Positions 19,358 through 29,504 of a DNA stretch of 64,000 bases are shown piece by piece; positions within the stretch are counted from its first letter, which is position 1; each line of letters opens with the position of its first letter. Under the pieces are notes generated by a model. The model made no database searches and was not told the origin of the DNA. It saw nothing but the letters and a program-made list of their open reading frames with translations. Origin of the DNA: Bacteroidota bacterium (GTDB lineage Bacteria > Bacteroidota > Bacteroidia > Bacteroidales > JAGNHN01). Both the position numbers and the translations under genes were made by a program. The stretch lies in NCBI GenBank assembly GCA_022710185.1, contig JAKLHK010000007.1:1-64000 (forward strand), given 5' to 3'.

Positions 19358-20560
19358 ATGAACGCGAAAGACCCCGCCAGCAGGATACAGGACCTGCTCC
19401 AGTTCGGAGAGTTCGGCGATGTGAACCCGTCGATTACCGACTCCTCCACATTTACATTCTTGAAAGCAGACACCATGGAGGATACCTTCCACGGGGAGGC
19501 CCCGGGTTGTTTCCTCTATTCCAGGCACTGGAATCCTTCCAATAAATACCTCAGCGATGCCCTGGCCGCAATGGAGGGAACCCCCGCAGCCTGGGTGACC
19601 GGCTCAGGTATGGCCGCCATCACCACGACCATTCTCCACCTATGCAATGCCGGCGATCACATCATCTCCAGTATCACCACCTATGGCGGTACCTTCGCCT
19701 TTCTGAAGAATTACCTCCCGAAATTCAACATCAGCGTGGATTTCGTGAACATCGAGGACCTGGAAGCCGTGGAGAAGGCCATACGCCCGAACACCCGGCT
19801 CATCTATACTGAGTCCATGACCAACCCCATGCTGCAGATCTCCGACCTGCCCCGCCTCAGCGGGATCGCACGCAAGCACGGTATCAAGCTGGTGGTGGAC
19901 AACACCTTTACGCCCATGATCATCTCGCCCTATGCCCTGGGCGCGGATATCGTGGTGTACTCCATGACCAAATTCATCAACGGCAAGAACGATTGCGTAG
20001 CCGGGGCTATCTGCGCCGATGAGGACACCATCAACGCCATGATCGATGTAAACAACGGTACGGCCATGCTCCTTGGGCCCGTCCTCGACCCCCTCCGTTC
20101 GTCATCCATCCTCAAAAACCTGCATACCCTGCACATCCGCCTCAAGCAGCATTCGTCCAATGCAATGTATATGGCCGAGAAGCTTAGGGAACTCGGACTG
20201 GAGGTAAACTACCCGGGGCTATACGAGCATCGCGGGCACAAACTGATGAAGGAAATGATGAACCCGGGCTTTGGCTTCGGGGGCTTGATGGCTATCGACC
20301 TGCGCTCCAACGACAAGGCTAACCGGCTCATGGAGATGATGGAGGACGAAGGTGTGGGCTATTTGGCCGTGAGCCTCGGATATTTTAAGACGCTGTTCAG
20401 CTGTTCGGGCCACAGCACCTCTTCGGAAGTTCCGGAAGAAGTGCAGCAGCAGATCGGCCTGTCGCCTGGCCTCATCCGCTTCAGTGTCGGACTGGATAAC
20501 GACATAGAGCGCAGCTTCGAAAAGGTGCGCGTGTGCCTGCAGCGGCTGGGCTACGTCTGA
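19358..20560 (+). CDS. Cys/Met-metabolism PLP-dependent enzyme (cystathionine gamma-synthase / methionine gamma-lyase family)
   Basis: A 400-residue fold-type I PLP enzyme. The cofactor-binding TGSGMAAI (81-88), D181 in VVDNTFTPM and the Schiff-base lysine K205 in YSMTKFINGK are intact. The family covers trans-sulfuration synthases and lyases and methionine gamma-lyase, which cannot be separated safely by eye. The tyrosine in the YSRHWNPSNKYLSDALAAMEG segment is the usual YxR-type motif of the family. It is a single-gene unit with its own promoter (19312) and a strong terminator (20580-20620). Its role in sulfur amino-acid synthesis or breakdown is undecided. Confidence 0.85.
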   Translation: MNAKDPASRIQDLLQFGEFGDVNPSITDSSTFTFLKADTMEDTFHGEAPGCFLYSRHWNPSNKYLSDALAAMEGTPAAWVTGSGMAAITTTILHLCNAGDHIISSITTYGGTFAFLKNYLPKFNISVDFVNIEDLEAVEKAIRPNTRLIYTESMTNPMLQISDLPRLSGIARKHGIKLVVDNTFTPMIISPYALGADIVVYSMTKFINGKNDCVAGAICADEDTINAMIDVNNGTAMLLGPVLDPLRSSSILKNLHTLHIRLKQHSSNAMYMAEKLRELGLEVNYPGLYEHRGHKLMKEMMNPGFGFGGLMAIDLRSNDKANRLMEMMEDEGVGYLAVSLGYFKTLFSCSGHSTSSEVPEEVQQQIGLSPGLIRFSVGLDNDIERSFEKVRVCLQRLGYV

Positions 20561-20579
20561 TGCCTGGTGGGCAATAATG

Positions 20580-20620
20580 AACAGGGCTGTCCCATACCAG
20601 GACAGCCCTGTTTGTTTTTC
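20580..20620 (+). terminator. Strong rho-independent terminator
   Basis: A 13-bp perfect stem (AACAGGGCTGTCC paired with GGACAGCCCTGTT), 7-base loop, then TTTGTTTTTC. It lies 20 bases after the 20560 stop and between convergent genes, and may also slow transcription from gcvP, though the opposite side lacks a T run. Confidence 0.93.
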
Positions 20621-20662
20621 TTCGGAATCAATGGGTTAACATCGTCTCACGAGGAAGCGGAA

Positions 20663-23539
20663 TCAGTCATACTCCCCGGGCTGTATGCTGCACATGAGGT
20701 TGCGGTCGCCATAGGCGTCATCGATACGCGTCACCGGGGGCCAGTACTTGTCGGCCTTGTCGCAAGCCATGGGGAAGGCGGCATCCTCCCGTGAATAGGG
20801 GAATTCCCAGGAGTCCGCAGCCGTCATGCAGACGGTATGGGGGGCGTTCTTCAGCAGGTTGTTCTCCCGGTCGGCCCGTCCTTCTTCTATGGCCCTGATC
20901 TCCTCGCGGATGGCGATCATGGCCTCGCAGAAGCGGTCAAGTTCTGCCAGGGGCTCGCTCTCCGTTGGCTCCACCATGAGGGTCCCGTGGACAGGGAAAG
21001 CCACGGTGGGTGCATGGAATCCATAATCCATGAGCCGCTTGGCGATGTCAATCACCTCCACCCCTGCGGTGCGGTGGAATTCGTTGCAGTCGATGATCAT
21101 CTCGTGGGCATTGAATCCGTTGCGCCCGGTGTAAAGGATCTTGAAGTGGTCCTCCAGCCTTGCCTTGAGGTAGTTGGCGTTGAGGATGGCGAAGCGGGTG
21201 GCATCGGTGAGGCCTTCACCGCCCAGCAGTCTGATGTAGCCATAGGAGATGGTAAGGATGCTGGCGCTCCCGAAGGGGGCGGCGGCAATGGCCTTGATGG
21301 CCTGGTTACCTCCGGTACTGACTACCGGGTGACCCGGAAGGAAGGGCACCAGATGGGCAGCTACTCCGATGGGGCCTACACCGGGGCCCCCGCCCCCGTG
21401 GGGTATGGCGAATGTCTTGTGAAGGTTGAGGTGGCATACGTCGGCGCCGATGAGGCCCGGACTGGTCAGTCCTACCTGGGCGTTCATGTTGGCACCATCC
21501 ATATACACCTGCCCTCCGTGCTGATGGATGATGTCCATCATCTCGCAAATACCTTCCTCGAACACACCGTGGGTGGAAGGATAGGTTACCATGAGGGCCG
21601 ACAGCCTGCCGGAATGTTCCTCTGCCCTGGCCCGCAGATCATCCATGTCGATGTTGCCCTGCTCGTCGCATTTCACGATCACGACCTCCATTCCGGCCAT
21701 CACCGAGCTGGCGGGGTTGGTGCCATGGGCCGAGGAAGGAATGAGGCAGATGTTGCGGTGTCCTTCGCCACGGCTCTTGTGGTATTCCCGGATCACCATG
21801 AGCCCGGCATATTCCCCGGCGGCTCCCGAGTTGGGCTGGAACGACATGGCGGCGAAGCCCGTGATCTCACAGAGGTCCTTGCCCAGGCGGGCGATCAGCT
21901 CATGGTAGCCGGCGGCCTGCGCCGCAGGCACGAAGGGGTGCAGTGCGCCGAACTCGGGCCAGCTTAGGGCAAACATCTCAGCAGCGGCGTTGAGCTTCAT
22001 GGTGCAGCTCCCCAGGGGGATCATGGTGCGGTTCAGGGCCAGGTCGCGGTTTTCCAGTTTCTTTATGTAGCGCATCATCTCCGTCTCGCTGTGGTATTGG
22101 TTGAATACCTGCTGACGAAGATAATCGCTGCGGCGCTCCAGTTCCTGGGGGAAGGTGCGGAGGAGACGGCAAACCTCAGGCTCGCATACGAAGGGGCTGA
22201 ACGCCTGGCCGCTCGCCAGGGCGAAAACCTCGAGGATGCCGTTGATGTGCTTCAGCGAAGTGGTTTCATCAATGCTGATCCCGAGAGTGAGGGTATCGAT
22301 GTACCTGAAGTTCATCTCCCGTTCCAGGGCGAGCCGCTGCACTTCCTCCATGGAGCATCCCTGGGGCAGGCGCAGCCTCAGGGTGTCGAAAAAGCTGCCG
22401 TTGAGCTCACTGAATCCGTAACGCCCTGCTTCCTGGGCCAGGACGCCCGCCAGGATGTTGATGTGACGGGCGATCTCGCGCAGTCCCTGGGGACCGTGGT
22501 ATACCGCGTACATCCCGGCCATGATGGCCAGCAGGGCCTGGGCCGTGCAGATATTGGAGGTGGCGCGTTCGCGCTTGATGTGCTGCTCGCGGGTTTGAAG
22601 GGCCATGCGGAGAGCGGGGTTACCCTTGCGGTCGATGGAGATCCCGATGATGCGCCCGGGCAGGCTGCGCTTGAACTCTTCGGTGGTGGCGAAGAAAGCG
22701 GCATGCGGCCCTCCGAAGCCCATAGGGATCCCGAAGCGCTGGCTGCTGCCCAGGGCCACGTCGGCGCCCCATTCCCCCGGAGGGGTAAGCAGTGCAAGAC
22801 TGAGCAGGTCGGTGGCCACGGCCACAAAGGCGCCCACGGCATGGGCCTTTTCCACAATTTCGCGGCGGTCGTATACCTTGCCGAACTGGTCGGGGTACTG
22901 GATGAGTACGCCGAAGACCTGTTCATCGAACTGCATGGCTTCCGGCTCCTGGATTACCAGCTCAATGCCCAGGGGTTCGGCACGGGTCATCAGCACGTCG
23001 ATGGTCTGGGAGAAGGTGCGGTCGGAAATAAGGAAACGGTTGGCTCCGGCCTTCACGGCTGCGCGGCTGCGGCCGCGGTGGAACATCACCATGGCTTCGG
23101 CCGCTGCCGTGCCCTCATCGAGAAGGGAGGCATTGGCCATGGGCATGCCGGTGAGCTCGGTCACCATGGTCTGGAAGTTCAGCAAGGCCTCCAGACGCCC
23201 CTGGCTGATCTCGGCCTGGTAGGGAGTGTAGGAGGTATACCAGCCCGGGTTCTCCAGTATGTTGCGCTGGATGACGCCCGGCAGGATGGTATCGTAATAG
23301 CCCATCCCGATAAAGGTCCTGAACACTTTGTTCTTGCTGGCCAGCTCCCGGAGATGGGTGAGGTATTCCGACTCATTCATTCCGGCTGGCAGGTTGAGCT
23401 TGTCGTACTTCCGTATGCTTGCGGGAACGGTCTGGTCGATCAGCGCATCGAGGGAAGCGGCACCGATGGTGTCAAGCATATGCTGTACCTGATGGTCCCT
23501 GGGACCGTTGTGCCTGAGAATGAAGTTGTCGGAAATCAT
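20663..23539 (-). CDS. gcvP: Glycine dehydrogenase (decarboxylating), P protein
   Basis: PLP enzyme that decarboxylates glycine and passes the aminomethyl group to lipoyl-GcvH. The 958-residue length is that of the single-chain P protein. The N-half motif [14 protein letters not shown], the signature [17 protein letters not shown], and the PLP-lysine region [17 protein letters not shown] are all present. gcvT and gcvH are not adjacent, which is common in this phylum. It has its own perfect promoter element (23574-23581). No glycine riboswitch fits in the roughly 30-base leader. Confidence 0.97.
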   Translation of the reverse strand: MISDNFILRHNGPRDHQVQHMLDTIGAASLDALIDQTVPASIRKYDKLNLPAGMNESEYLTHLRELASKNKVFRTFIGMGYYDTILPGVIQRNILENPGWYTSYTPYQAEISQGRLEALLNFQTMVTELTGMPMANASLLDEGTAAAEAMVMFHRGRSRAAVKAGANRFLISDRTFSQTIDVLMTRAEPLGIELVIQEPEAMQFDEQVFGVLIQYPDQFGKVYDRREIVEKAHAVGAFVAVATDLLSLALLTPPGEWGADVALGSSQRFGIPMGFGGPHAAFFATTEEFKRSLPGRIIGISIDRKGNPALRMALQTREQHIKRERATSNICTAQALLAIMAGMYAVYHGPQGLREIARHINILAGVLAQEAGRYGFSELNGSFFDTLRLRLPQGCSMEEVQRLALEREMNFRYIDTLTLGISIDETTSLKHINGILEVFALASGQAFSPFVCEPEVCRLLRTFPQELERRSDYLRQQVFNQYHSETEMMRYIKKLENRDLALNRTMIPLGSCTMKLNAAAEMFALSWPEFGALHPFVPAAQAAGYHELIARLGKDLCEITGFAAMSFQPNSGAAGEYAGLMVIREYHKSRGEGHRNICLIPSSAHGTNPASSVMAGMEVVIVKCDEQGNIDMDDLRARAEEHSGRLSALMVTYPSTHGVFEEGICEMMDIIHQHGGQVYMDGANMNAQVGLTSPGLIGADVCHLNLHKTFAIPHGGGGPGVGPIGVAAHLVPFLPGHPVVSTGGNQAIKAIAAAPFGSASILTISYGYIRLLGGEGLTDATRFAILNANYLKARLEDHFKILYTGRNGFNAHEMIIDCNEFHRTAGVEVIDIAKRLMDYGFHAPTVAFPVHGTLMVEPTESEPLAELDRFCEAMIAIREEIRAIEEGRADRENNLLKNAPHTVCMTAADSWEFPYSREDAAFPMACDKADKYWPPVTRIDDAYGDRNLMCSIQPGEYD

Positions 23540-23573
23540 TATTGCGATGTTTTCTGGTTTTCTTGACTGGTCG

Positions 23574-23581
23574 CAAAGTTA
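23574..23581 (-). promoter_or_regulatory. -7 promoter element before gcvP
   Basis: Minus strand TAACTTTG, an exact TAnnTTTG match, 34 bases before the gcvP ATG. Confidence 0.7.
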
Positions 23582-23615
23582 GCCGAAATGAGGAAATTCA
23601 ATGGAGCGGTGTTAG

Positions 23616-23661
23616 GAAAATAACAAAACACCAGCCGACGCATCATGCATCGGCTGGTGTT
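23616..23661 (-). terminator. Rho-independent terminator after the first pyrophosphatase gene
   Basis: Arms at 23627-23638 and 23650-23661 give a 12-bp perfect stem (AACACCAGCCGA-type arms). On the minus strand the hairpin is followed by TTGTTATTTT. It lies about 96 bases after the 23758 stop. The stretch in between shows no gene. Confidence 0.88.
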
Positions 23662-23757
23662 CTGTTGCCCTTGGAAGCTTTGATAGATCTAAGGGGATGT
23701 AAATCAGTTAAATATTGAAGTCAGCCCGTCAGCCTCCCATGGAAGGTTGAGGTCGGC

Positions 23758-26160
23758 CTACTGCTTGATCCGCATGCCGTAGAACGAACGGTACACGAAG
23801 AACAAACCGGCTACCAGGAACACCAGTCCGATATAGGGGGAGTAATTGGTGCTCCCTGTATCCCGGGCCTGGGTGATCATGTGAATTGATATTTCCGCAG
23901 CCAGCAGCCCGAACAGGGTGCTGAACTTGATAATGGGGTTGAGCGCCACGGAAGAGGTGTCCTTATATGGGTCACCCACGGTATCACCCACCACGGTAGC
24001 TTCATGCAGGGGGGTGTTCTTCTGTTTCAGGTCAACCTCCACCACTTTCTTGGCATTATCCCAGGCTCCCCCGGCATTGGCCATGTACATGGCCTGGAAC
24101 AGCCCGAACACGGCGATGGAAATGAGGTAGGATACGAAGAAGTTGGGGTCGAAGAAGGCGAAGGCCAGGGTGAGGGAGAAGATGACGCCGAAGATGTTCC
24201 ACATCCCGTTCTGCGCATATACGGTACATATCCTGACCACATTCTTCGAAGCCTCGATGTCGGCTTCCTGGTTGTTAAGGTTGATGTGCTTCTTGATGTA
24301 TTCCACGGCCCGGTATGCCCCGGTGGTTACCGCCTGCATCGATGCTCCGCTGAACCAGAAAACAACCGCACCTCCGGTAATGAAGCCCAGGATAACCTGT
24401 GGATCGGTGAGCTCGAGCTGCAGCAGCCCCACTTTCTTCAGGAGCAGGATAATGGAGAAGATCATGGTGGTGGCGCCGATAACTGCCGTACCGATGAGCA
24501 CCGGTTTGGCGGTGGCCTTGAAGGTATTGCCTGCAGAATCGTTGGCCTCGAGCAGGTGCTTGCCCTTCTCGAACTGGGGCTCAAACTGGAAATCCCTGCG
24601 GATCTCCTCCCTGATGTTGGGAATATGCTCGATGCGCGAGAGCTCGAAAACGGACTGGGCGTTGTCGGTCACGGGACCATAGCTGTCCACGGCAATGGTT
24701 ACCGGGCCCATCCCGAGGAAACCAAAGGCCACCAGACCAAAGGCGAAGATGGATGGATAGGTCATATAGGCTTCCAGCCCGAGGGTGGAGAAATAGAAAG
24801 CCCCGGCCATCAGGCCGACGATCACCATGCCTTTCCAGAAGGCGCTGAAATTGCCGGCCACCATGCCGCTGAGTATGGTAAGGGAGGGCCCGCCTTCCCG
24901 GCTGGCAGTCACGATCTCCTGCACATGGCGCGACTTGGAGCTGGTGAAGGCCTTGGTGAATTCGGGAATGATGGCGGCGGCCAGGGTGCCGAAGCTGATG
25001 ATGGAAGCCAGTTTCCACCACAGGTCGGTGACAAGTATTCCATTGTAGTTCAGCTGCCCGATGAGCACATAGCTGACGATATAGGTCACCAGGATTGAGA
25101 CCAGGGAGGTAATCCAGACCAGGTTGGTGAGCGGAGTCTCAAAATTGAAGAGTTCGGCCTTGCCGAAGCGCGATTTGGCGATGGCGTGGTTCACATAATA
25201 GGCCAGGAGGGAAGTGATGATCATCAGGATACGCATGGCGAAGATCCAGGCGATGAGGATGCTCTGGAAGGGGATGTCGGTGATGGCCAGCACGATGAAG
25301 GCGATCAGGGCCACTCCGGTGACCCCATAGGTCTCGAAACCGTCAGCAGTAGGTCCTACGCTGTCCCCGGCATTGTCCCCTGTGCAGTCGGCGATCACCC
25401 CAGGGTTGCGTGGGTCGTCCTCCGGCAGATTGAATACGATCTTCATCAGATCGGCCCCGATGTCGGCGATCTTGGTGAAAATCCCGCCGGCAATGCGCAG
25501 CGCGGAGGCACCCAGGCTTTCCCCGATGGCAAAGCCCACGAAGCAGGCCCCGGCACTGTCGCCGGGTACGAACAACAGGATGAAGAGCATCATCACCAGC
25601 TCGACGCAGACCAGCAACAGTCCTACACTCATTCCCGACTGCATCGGAATGGCCATCACATCGAAAGCCTTGTTTTTCAGTGCGGCAAATGAGGTGCGGC
25701 TGTTGGCCAGGGTGTTGATGCGGATACCGAACCAGGCCACACCGTATGAGCCCAGGATACCGATCACAGTCCAGAACAGGATAAGCAATACCTTGGGAAC
25801 GCTGATGCCTTCCACCAATCCAAGAAAGTAATAGGCGATGGCGGACCCTACAATGAGGAAGAGTATCGCCAGGAAACGTCCCTGCTGCAGGAGGTAGGTT
25901 TTACAGGTCTCATAAATTATATGTGAGACATTCAGCATGGAGCGGTGCACCGGGATCTTCTTGATGCTGACATACTGCAGTACCCCGAAGAGGATGCCGA
26001 TCAGGACCACTACGAAACCATACATCAACAGTTCCCAGCCGGTAATGCCGAGGGAAGGGAAGTAACTCGACCTCAGGTCGGGGATGGGCAGGTCCGCCTC
26101 GCTGGCGAACATCATCATCGGCAGCAGCAGGGCCGCTGCAAGGGACATGATTCTTTTCAT
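23758..26160 (-). CDS. hppA: Membrane-bound proton-pumping pyrophosphatase, divergent K+-independent type
   Basis: Couples pyrophosphate hydrolysis to ion export across the inner membrane. About 800 residues from the ATG at 26160, with a probable cleavable N-terminal segment and about 16 membrane helices. Catalytic signatures are present but altered: ADIGADLMKIVFNLPEDDP and IADCTGDNAGDSVGPTADG, where the classical form is [17 protein letters not shown]. The site that sets potassium dependence reads GNTFKAT, with lysine, which marks K+-independent enzymes. The residue three places further is alanine instead of the usual threonine. This fits the divergent, sodium-regulated H+-PPase branch, though I infer this from motifs alone. 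The frame is open to 26241, but the promoter at 26188-26195 lies inside that extension. A second, classical paralogue lies just upstream. Confidence 0.9.
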   Translation of the reverse strand: MKRIMSLAAALLLPMMMFASEADLPIPDLRSSYFPSLGITGWELLMYGFVVVLIGILFGVLQYVSIKKIPVHRSMLNVSHIIYETCKTYLLQQGRFLAILFLIVGSAIAYYFLGLVEGISVPKVLLILFWTVIGILGSYGVAWFGIRINTLANSRTSFAALKNKAFDVMAIPMQSGMSVGLLLVCVELVMMLFILLFVPGDSAGACFVGFAIGESLGASALRIAGGIFTKIADIGADLMKIVFNLPEDDPRNPGVIADCTGDNAGDSVGPTADGFETYGVTGVALIAFIVLAITDIPFQSILIAWIFAMRILMIITSLLAYYVNHAIAKSRFGKAELFNFETPLTNLVWITSLVSILVTYIVSYVLIGQLNYNGILVTDLWWKLASIISFGTLAAAIIPEFTKAFTSSKSRHVQEIVTASREGGPSLTILSGMVAGNFSAFWKGMVIVGLMAGAFYFSTLGLEAYMTYPSIFAFGLVAFGFLGMGPVTIAVDSYGPVTDNAQSVFELSRIEHIPNIREEIRRDFQFEPQFEKGKHLLEANDSAGNTFKATAKPVLIGTAVIGATTMIFSIILLLKKVGLLQLELTDPQVILGFITGGAVVFWFSGASMQAVTTGAYRAVEYIKKHINLNNQEADIEASKNVVRICTVYAQNGMWNIFGVIFSLTLAFAFFDPNFFVSYLISIAVFGLFQAMYMANAGGAWDNAKKVVEVDLKQKNTPLHEATVVGDTVGDPYKDTSSVALNPIIKFSTLFGLLAAEISIHMITQARDTGSTNYSPYIGLVFLVAGLFFVYRSFYGMRIKQ

Positions 26161-26187
26161 ATTGGCTGGTGTTGGAATTGTCTGCCC

Positions 26188-26195
26188 CAAAGGTA
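26188..26195 (-). promoter_or_regulatory. -7 promoter element before the divergent pyrophosphatase
   Basis: Minus strand TACCTTTG, an exact TAnnTTTG match, 27 bases before the ATG at 26160. It shows that the two pyrophosphatase genes can be transcribed separately. Confidence 0.7.
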
Positions 26196-26262
26196 GGGAG
26201 AAGACGGCGATCTGCCTCGCCGGAGCGCGACAGATCGCCATCAGTTATCCAATCAATAAAGA

Positions 26263-26313
26263 ACCTCTGTTTAGGTAATAAATAGTAAATTAATTATATA
26301 CCTAAACAGAGGT
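26263..26313. repeat. 15-bp perfect inverted repeat between the two pyrophosphatase genes
   Basis: The arms ACCTCTGTTTAGGTA (26263-26277) and TACCTAAACAGAGGT (26299-26313) are perfect complements around a 21-base spacer made almost only of A and T. It lies 46 bases after the stop of the upstream pyrophosphatase and 68 bases before the promoter element of the other. Either strand could form the hairpin. The minus side continues as TCTTTATT, a poor T run, so it is at best an imperfect terminator. A dimeric regulator site is the alternative. Confidence 0.85.
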
Positions 26314-26359
26314 GAAACCTGCGTCGAGCTAATCTATAATGATTCCGAATAAGGACGGG

Positions 26360-28663
26360 CTATTGGGCACCGCTGTCCTCCTTATCCGCGGGGGTGCCGG
26401 TTTGCAGGGTGTTTTCGGGCAGCTGCCCTTGATCATCCTGAATAAATTCCATGGAAGCTGCAGGAGCAGGTACTTGCTGCACCGGCTCCAGAGCTATGCT
26501 GGGAGCGATGACCAGGGCCACTACGGCCATAAGTTTGAGCAGGATATTCAGGGAAGGGCCGCTGGTGTCCTTGAAAGGATCCCCGACGGTATCCCCGACC
26601 ACGGTAGCTTTGTGGGAATCACCGCCCTTGCCGTGATGTACATCCTCCATCACCACACCTTCCTCAAGCATCTTTTTGGCATTATCCCAGGCCCCTCCTG
26701 CATTGCTCTGGTATATGGCGAGCAGCACTCCGGAAGCTGTTACCCCGGCCAGCAGTCCGCCCAGCATTTCCGGCCCACCCAGGAACCCGACGAGTGCCGG
26801 GGCGGCCACGGCGAGAAGACCAGGGAGCACCATCTCGCGTATGGAAGCCTCCGTGGATATGCGCACGCAATGCTCATACTGGGCTGCCCCATCAGCGGCC
26901 TCCAGGATCTTCTTCTCCTCGGCGCTGGCACGCGAGACATCGCCATCATGACGCTTCATAACCTCCAGGGCGGCCTTCAATGCTGGGATAGTAGTGAATT
27001 GCCTCCTCACTTCCTCGATCATGGACCGGGCAGCCCTGCCCACGGCACCCATGGCCATGCTGGAGAAGAGGTAGGGCAGCATGCCGCCTACCAGCAACCC
27101 GGCCATGATGCGGGGCTGCGAAATATCAATGCTGCCGATCCTGGCCTGCTGCATGAAGGCGGAAAACAGGGCCAGGGTGGTCAGGGTGGCGGAAGCAATG
27201 GCGAAGCCCTTGCCGATGGCGGCCGTGGTGTTCCCCACCGCGTCCAGCTTATCGGTGCGCTTTCGCACTTCGGCAGGGAGCTCGGCCATCTCGGCGATGC
27301 CCCCGGCATTGTCGGCGATCGGACCATAGGCGTCCACGGCAAGCTGAATCCCGGTATTGGCCAGCATGGCCACAGCGGCGATGGCGATCCCGTACAATCC
27401 GGCAAGAGAATATGAGATGATGATGGCGGCAGCCAGGCCGATGACCGGGATGGCCGTGGATTTCATACCCAACTCGAGCCCGGCGATGATGTTGGTAGCC
27501 GCCCCGGTGCGCGACTGGTTCACTATCCCCCTGACGGGCCGCTTGCCAGTGCCGGTATAGTATTCTGTGATCTTGCCGATGGCCACGCCGATAGCAAGGC
27601 CCACCAGGGCTGTAAGGAAGAGGTCAAGGGCGGAGACATGCTTGATCACTCCAGGCAGGATTTCATAACTGAAGCTGGCGGGCAGCAGCCATTGGATGAT
27701 GAGCCACGACCCGGCCACCATGAGCCCGGTGCTCAGGAACTCCCCCTTGTTCAGCGCACTCTGGGGATTCCCGCCTTCACGCAGACGAACGAAAAAGGTT
27801 CCGATCACCGAAGTCAGGATGCCGAAGGCCGACAGGGCCAGAGGCAGCATCACCGGGCCCAGGCTGAAATGACCAACGACTTCCGGTGCCAGGGTCAGGG
27901 AGGCGCCCAATACCATCGCCGCGATGATGGCGCCTACGAAGGATTCAAAGAGGTCGGCCCCCATCCCGGCCACATCACCCACATTGTCGCCCACATTATC
28001 AGCAATTACAGCGGGGTTGAGGGGATGATCCTCAGGAATACCCGCTTCCACCTTGCCCACAAGGTCAGCGCCCACATCAGCGGCTTTGGTGTATATGCCT
28101 CCGCCCACCCGGGCGAACAGGGCTATGGAAGAGGCCCCCAGAGAAAAGGCGCTGAGCACGTTGAGTACCGTTACCAGGCCCCATTCCACCCCGAGGATGT
28201 AATGATAGAGCAGGAACAACAGGCTGAGCCCGAGCACCCCCAGGGCCACCACGCCCAGTCCCATGACCGCGCCCCCCGAAAAGGCCACTTCCAGGGCCTT
28301 GTTCAGCGAGGTCCTTGCTGCCTGCGCAGTACGCACGTTGGCGCGCGTGGCCACGTTCATGCCCAGAAAGCCTGCCAGGGCGGAAAGAAAGGCCCCGACG
28401 ACAAAACTCAGCACCACATAGGCATTCGAATCTGACTCGTTGCTGCCTTTGAAGAACAGCAGCACCGATACGCCCAGGACGAATATGGCCAGGATACGGT
28501 ACTCCGCCCTGAGAAAGGCCATGGCCCCTTCATAGATGTGATCGGAAATCCGCTGCATCTTCTCGTTGCCCCCGTCCTGACGCTTGACCCAGGCCGATTT
28601 CCAGATGGTGAACAACAGGCCGGCCAGCCCGATCACCGGGATTAGGTAAATGATAAGGTCCAT
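26360..28663 (-). CDS. hppA: Membrane-bound pyrophosphatase, K+-dependent type (Na+ or H+/Na+ pumping)
   Basis: Second membrane pyrophosphatase, 767 residues from the ATG at 28663. It has the classical signatures [22 protein letters not shown] and [22 protein letters not shown], and a matching C-terminal motif [10 protein letters not shown]...[17 protein letters not shown]. The potassium-dependence position reads GNTTAAIG, with alanine and glycine as in K+-dependent enzymes. That class includes Na+-PPases and the dual Na+/H+-PPases known from Bacteroides. I cannot decide the ion by eye. The C-terminal tail after the last helix is acidic. The frame extends to 28744, but the promoter element at 28705-28712 lies in that part. 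Confidence 0.93.
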   Translation of the reverse strand: MDLIIYLIPVIGLAGLLFTIWKSAWVKRQDGGNEKMQRISDHIYEGAMAFLRAEYRILAIFVLGVSVLLFFKGSNESDSNAYVVLSFVVGAFLSALAGFLGMNVATRANVRTAQAARTSLNKALEVAFSGGAVMGLGVVALGVLGLSLLFLLYHYILGVEWGLVTVLNVLSAFSLGASSIALFARVGGGIYTKAADVGADLVGKVEAGIPEDHPLNPAVIADNVGDNVGDVAGMGADLFESFVGAIIAAMVLGASLTLAPEVVGHFSLGPVMLPLALSAFGILTSVIGTFFVRLREGGNPQSALNKGEFLSTGLMVAGSWLIIQWLLPASFSYEILPGVIKHVSALDLFLTALVGLAIGVAIGKITEYYTGTGKRPVRGIVNQSRTGAATNIIAGLELGMKSTAIPVIGLAAAIIISYSLAGLYGIAIAAVAMLANTGIQLAVDAYGPIADNAGGIAEMAELPAEVRKRTDKLDAVGNTTAAIGKGFAIASATLTTLALFSAFMQQARIGSIDISQPRIMAGLLVGGMLPYLFSSMAMGAVGRAARSMIEEVRRQFTTIPALKAALEVMKRHDGDVSRASAEEKKILEAADGAAQYEHCVRISTEASIREMVLPGLLAVAAPALVGFLGGPEMLGGLLAGVTASGVLLAIYQSNAGGAWDNAKKMLEEGVVMEDVHHGKGGDSHKATVVGDTVGDPFKDTSGPSLNILLKLMAVVALVIAPSIALEPVQQVPAPAASMEFIQDDQGQLPENTLQTGTPADKEDSGAQ

Positions 28664-28704
28664 AGAATGGTTATGATTTGTTATTTGCCCCGACAATGGG
28701 ACCA

Positions 28705-28712
28705 CAAAAGTA
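28705..28712 (-). promoter_or_regulatory. -7 promoter element before the K+-dependent pyrophosphatase
   Basis: Minus strand TACTTTTG, an exact TAnnTTTG match, 41 bases before the ATG at 28663. Confidence 0.7.
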
Positions 28713-28832
28713 GAAAATGAAAATATGAAAAGAAATAGATACATAATTATGATGAAAAATTGAGGCCGAAAGCCAGAAGGTGATGCCAGGGGGGATTATT
28801 CCTCACGTCCCGGGGGATCACGGACTAATTCC

Positions 28833-28840
28833 TATCTTTG
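28833..28840 (+). promoter_or_regulatory. -7 promoter element of the nuclease-nucleoside-thyA-folA operon
   Basis: TATCTTTG, an exact TAnnTTTG match. It overlaps a possible TTG start at 28838 and so supports the ATG at 28865 as the true start. Confidence 0.7.
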
Positions 28841-28864
28841 AACGGTACAGTAAGGACCATTTTC

Positions 28865-29470
28865 ATGGAGAAGATTCGCCTGGAGATTGCCGGGATGTCC
28901 TACAGCCAGTCGCAAAGCGGGGCCTACGCCCTGATCCTTGGCGAGGCCGGGGGGAAGCGAAGACTGCCCATCATCATCGGAGGGTTTGAGGCACAGGCCA
29001 TAGCCATAGAGCTGGAACAGATGAAGCCTTCGCGCCCCCTGACCCACGACCTCTTCCGCAACTTTGCCGAGCACTACGATATCAACATACAGGAGGTGAT
29101 CATCAATAAGTTCCAGGAAGGGGTGTTTTATGCCCTGTTGATCTGTGAGAAGGATGGGGAAACCTCCGAGATTGATTCGCGCACCTCTGATGCCATTGCC
29201 CTGGCGCTGCGGTTTGCTTGTCCGATTTACACCTATGAGCGTATCATGGAAGCTGCCGGGATCATGGTAGAAGAAGAGGAGGATATCCTGCCCGACGATG
29301 AGCCGGAAGGTTTGGAGCCCGAGCCGGCGGCTGGGAACGATCTGCACGGGGTTACGGACGAAGAGCTGCTGGACCTACTGCAGGCTGCCGTCGAGAACGA
29401 GGATTATGAGAAAGCCTCCCTCATACGCGATGAAATCAACCGAAGGAAAGAAATGCGGTCGGGGAACTGA
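28865..29470 (+). CDS. Bifunctional nuclease-family protein (BFN/DUF151) with C-terminal UvrB/UvrC motif
   Basis: A 201-residue protein. The N-terminal DUF151 domain (about 1-130) shows LPIIIGGFEAQAIAIELEQ, SRPLTHDL and SRTSDAIALALRFACPIY. Plant and mycobacterial relatives were described as bifunctional nucleases, but the activity of bacterial members is not settled. An acidic linker (EEEEDILPDDEPEG) leads to a UvrB/UvrC-type helical hairpin (LLQAAVENEDYEKASLIRDEINRRK), a known protein-interaction motif of excision repair. Stop-to-start distance to the nucleoside transporter is 34 bases, so it heads a four-gene operon. Confidence 0.88.
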   Translation: MEKIRLEIAGMSYSQSQSGAYALILGEAGGKRRLPIIIGGFEAQAIAIELEQMKPSRPLTHDLFRNFAEHYDINIQEVIINKFQEGVFYALLICEKDGETSEIDSRTSDAIALALRFACPIYTYERIMEAAGIMVEEEEDILPDDEPEGLEPEPAAGNDLHGVTDEELLDLLQAAVENEDYEKASLIRDEINRRKEMRSGN

Positions 29471-29504
29471 CCGGCACTCCACCTTAACCCTATAGTAATA
29501 GTAT

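Noticed and set aside
23540-23573. Glycine riboswitch before gcvP
   Set aside because: The promoter element leaves only about 30 bases of leader, too short for the aptamer.
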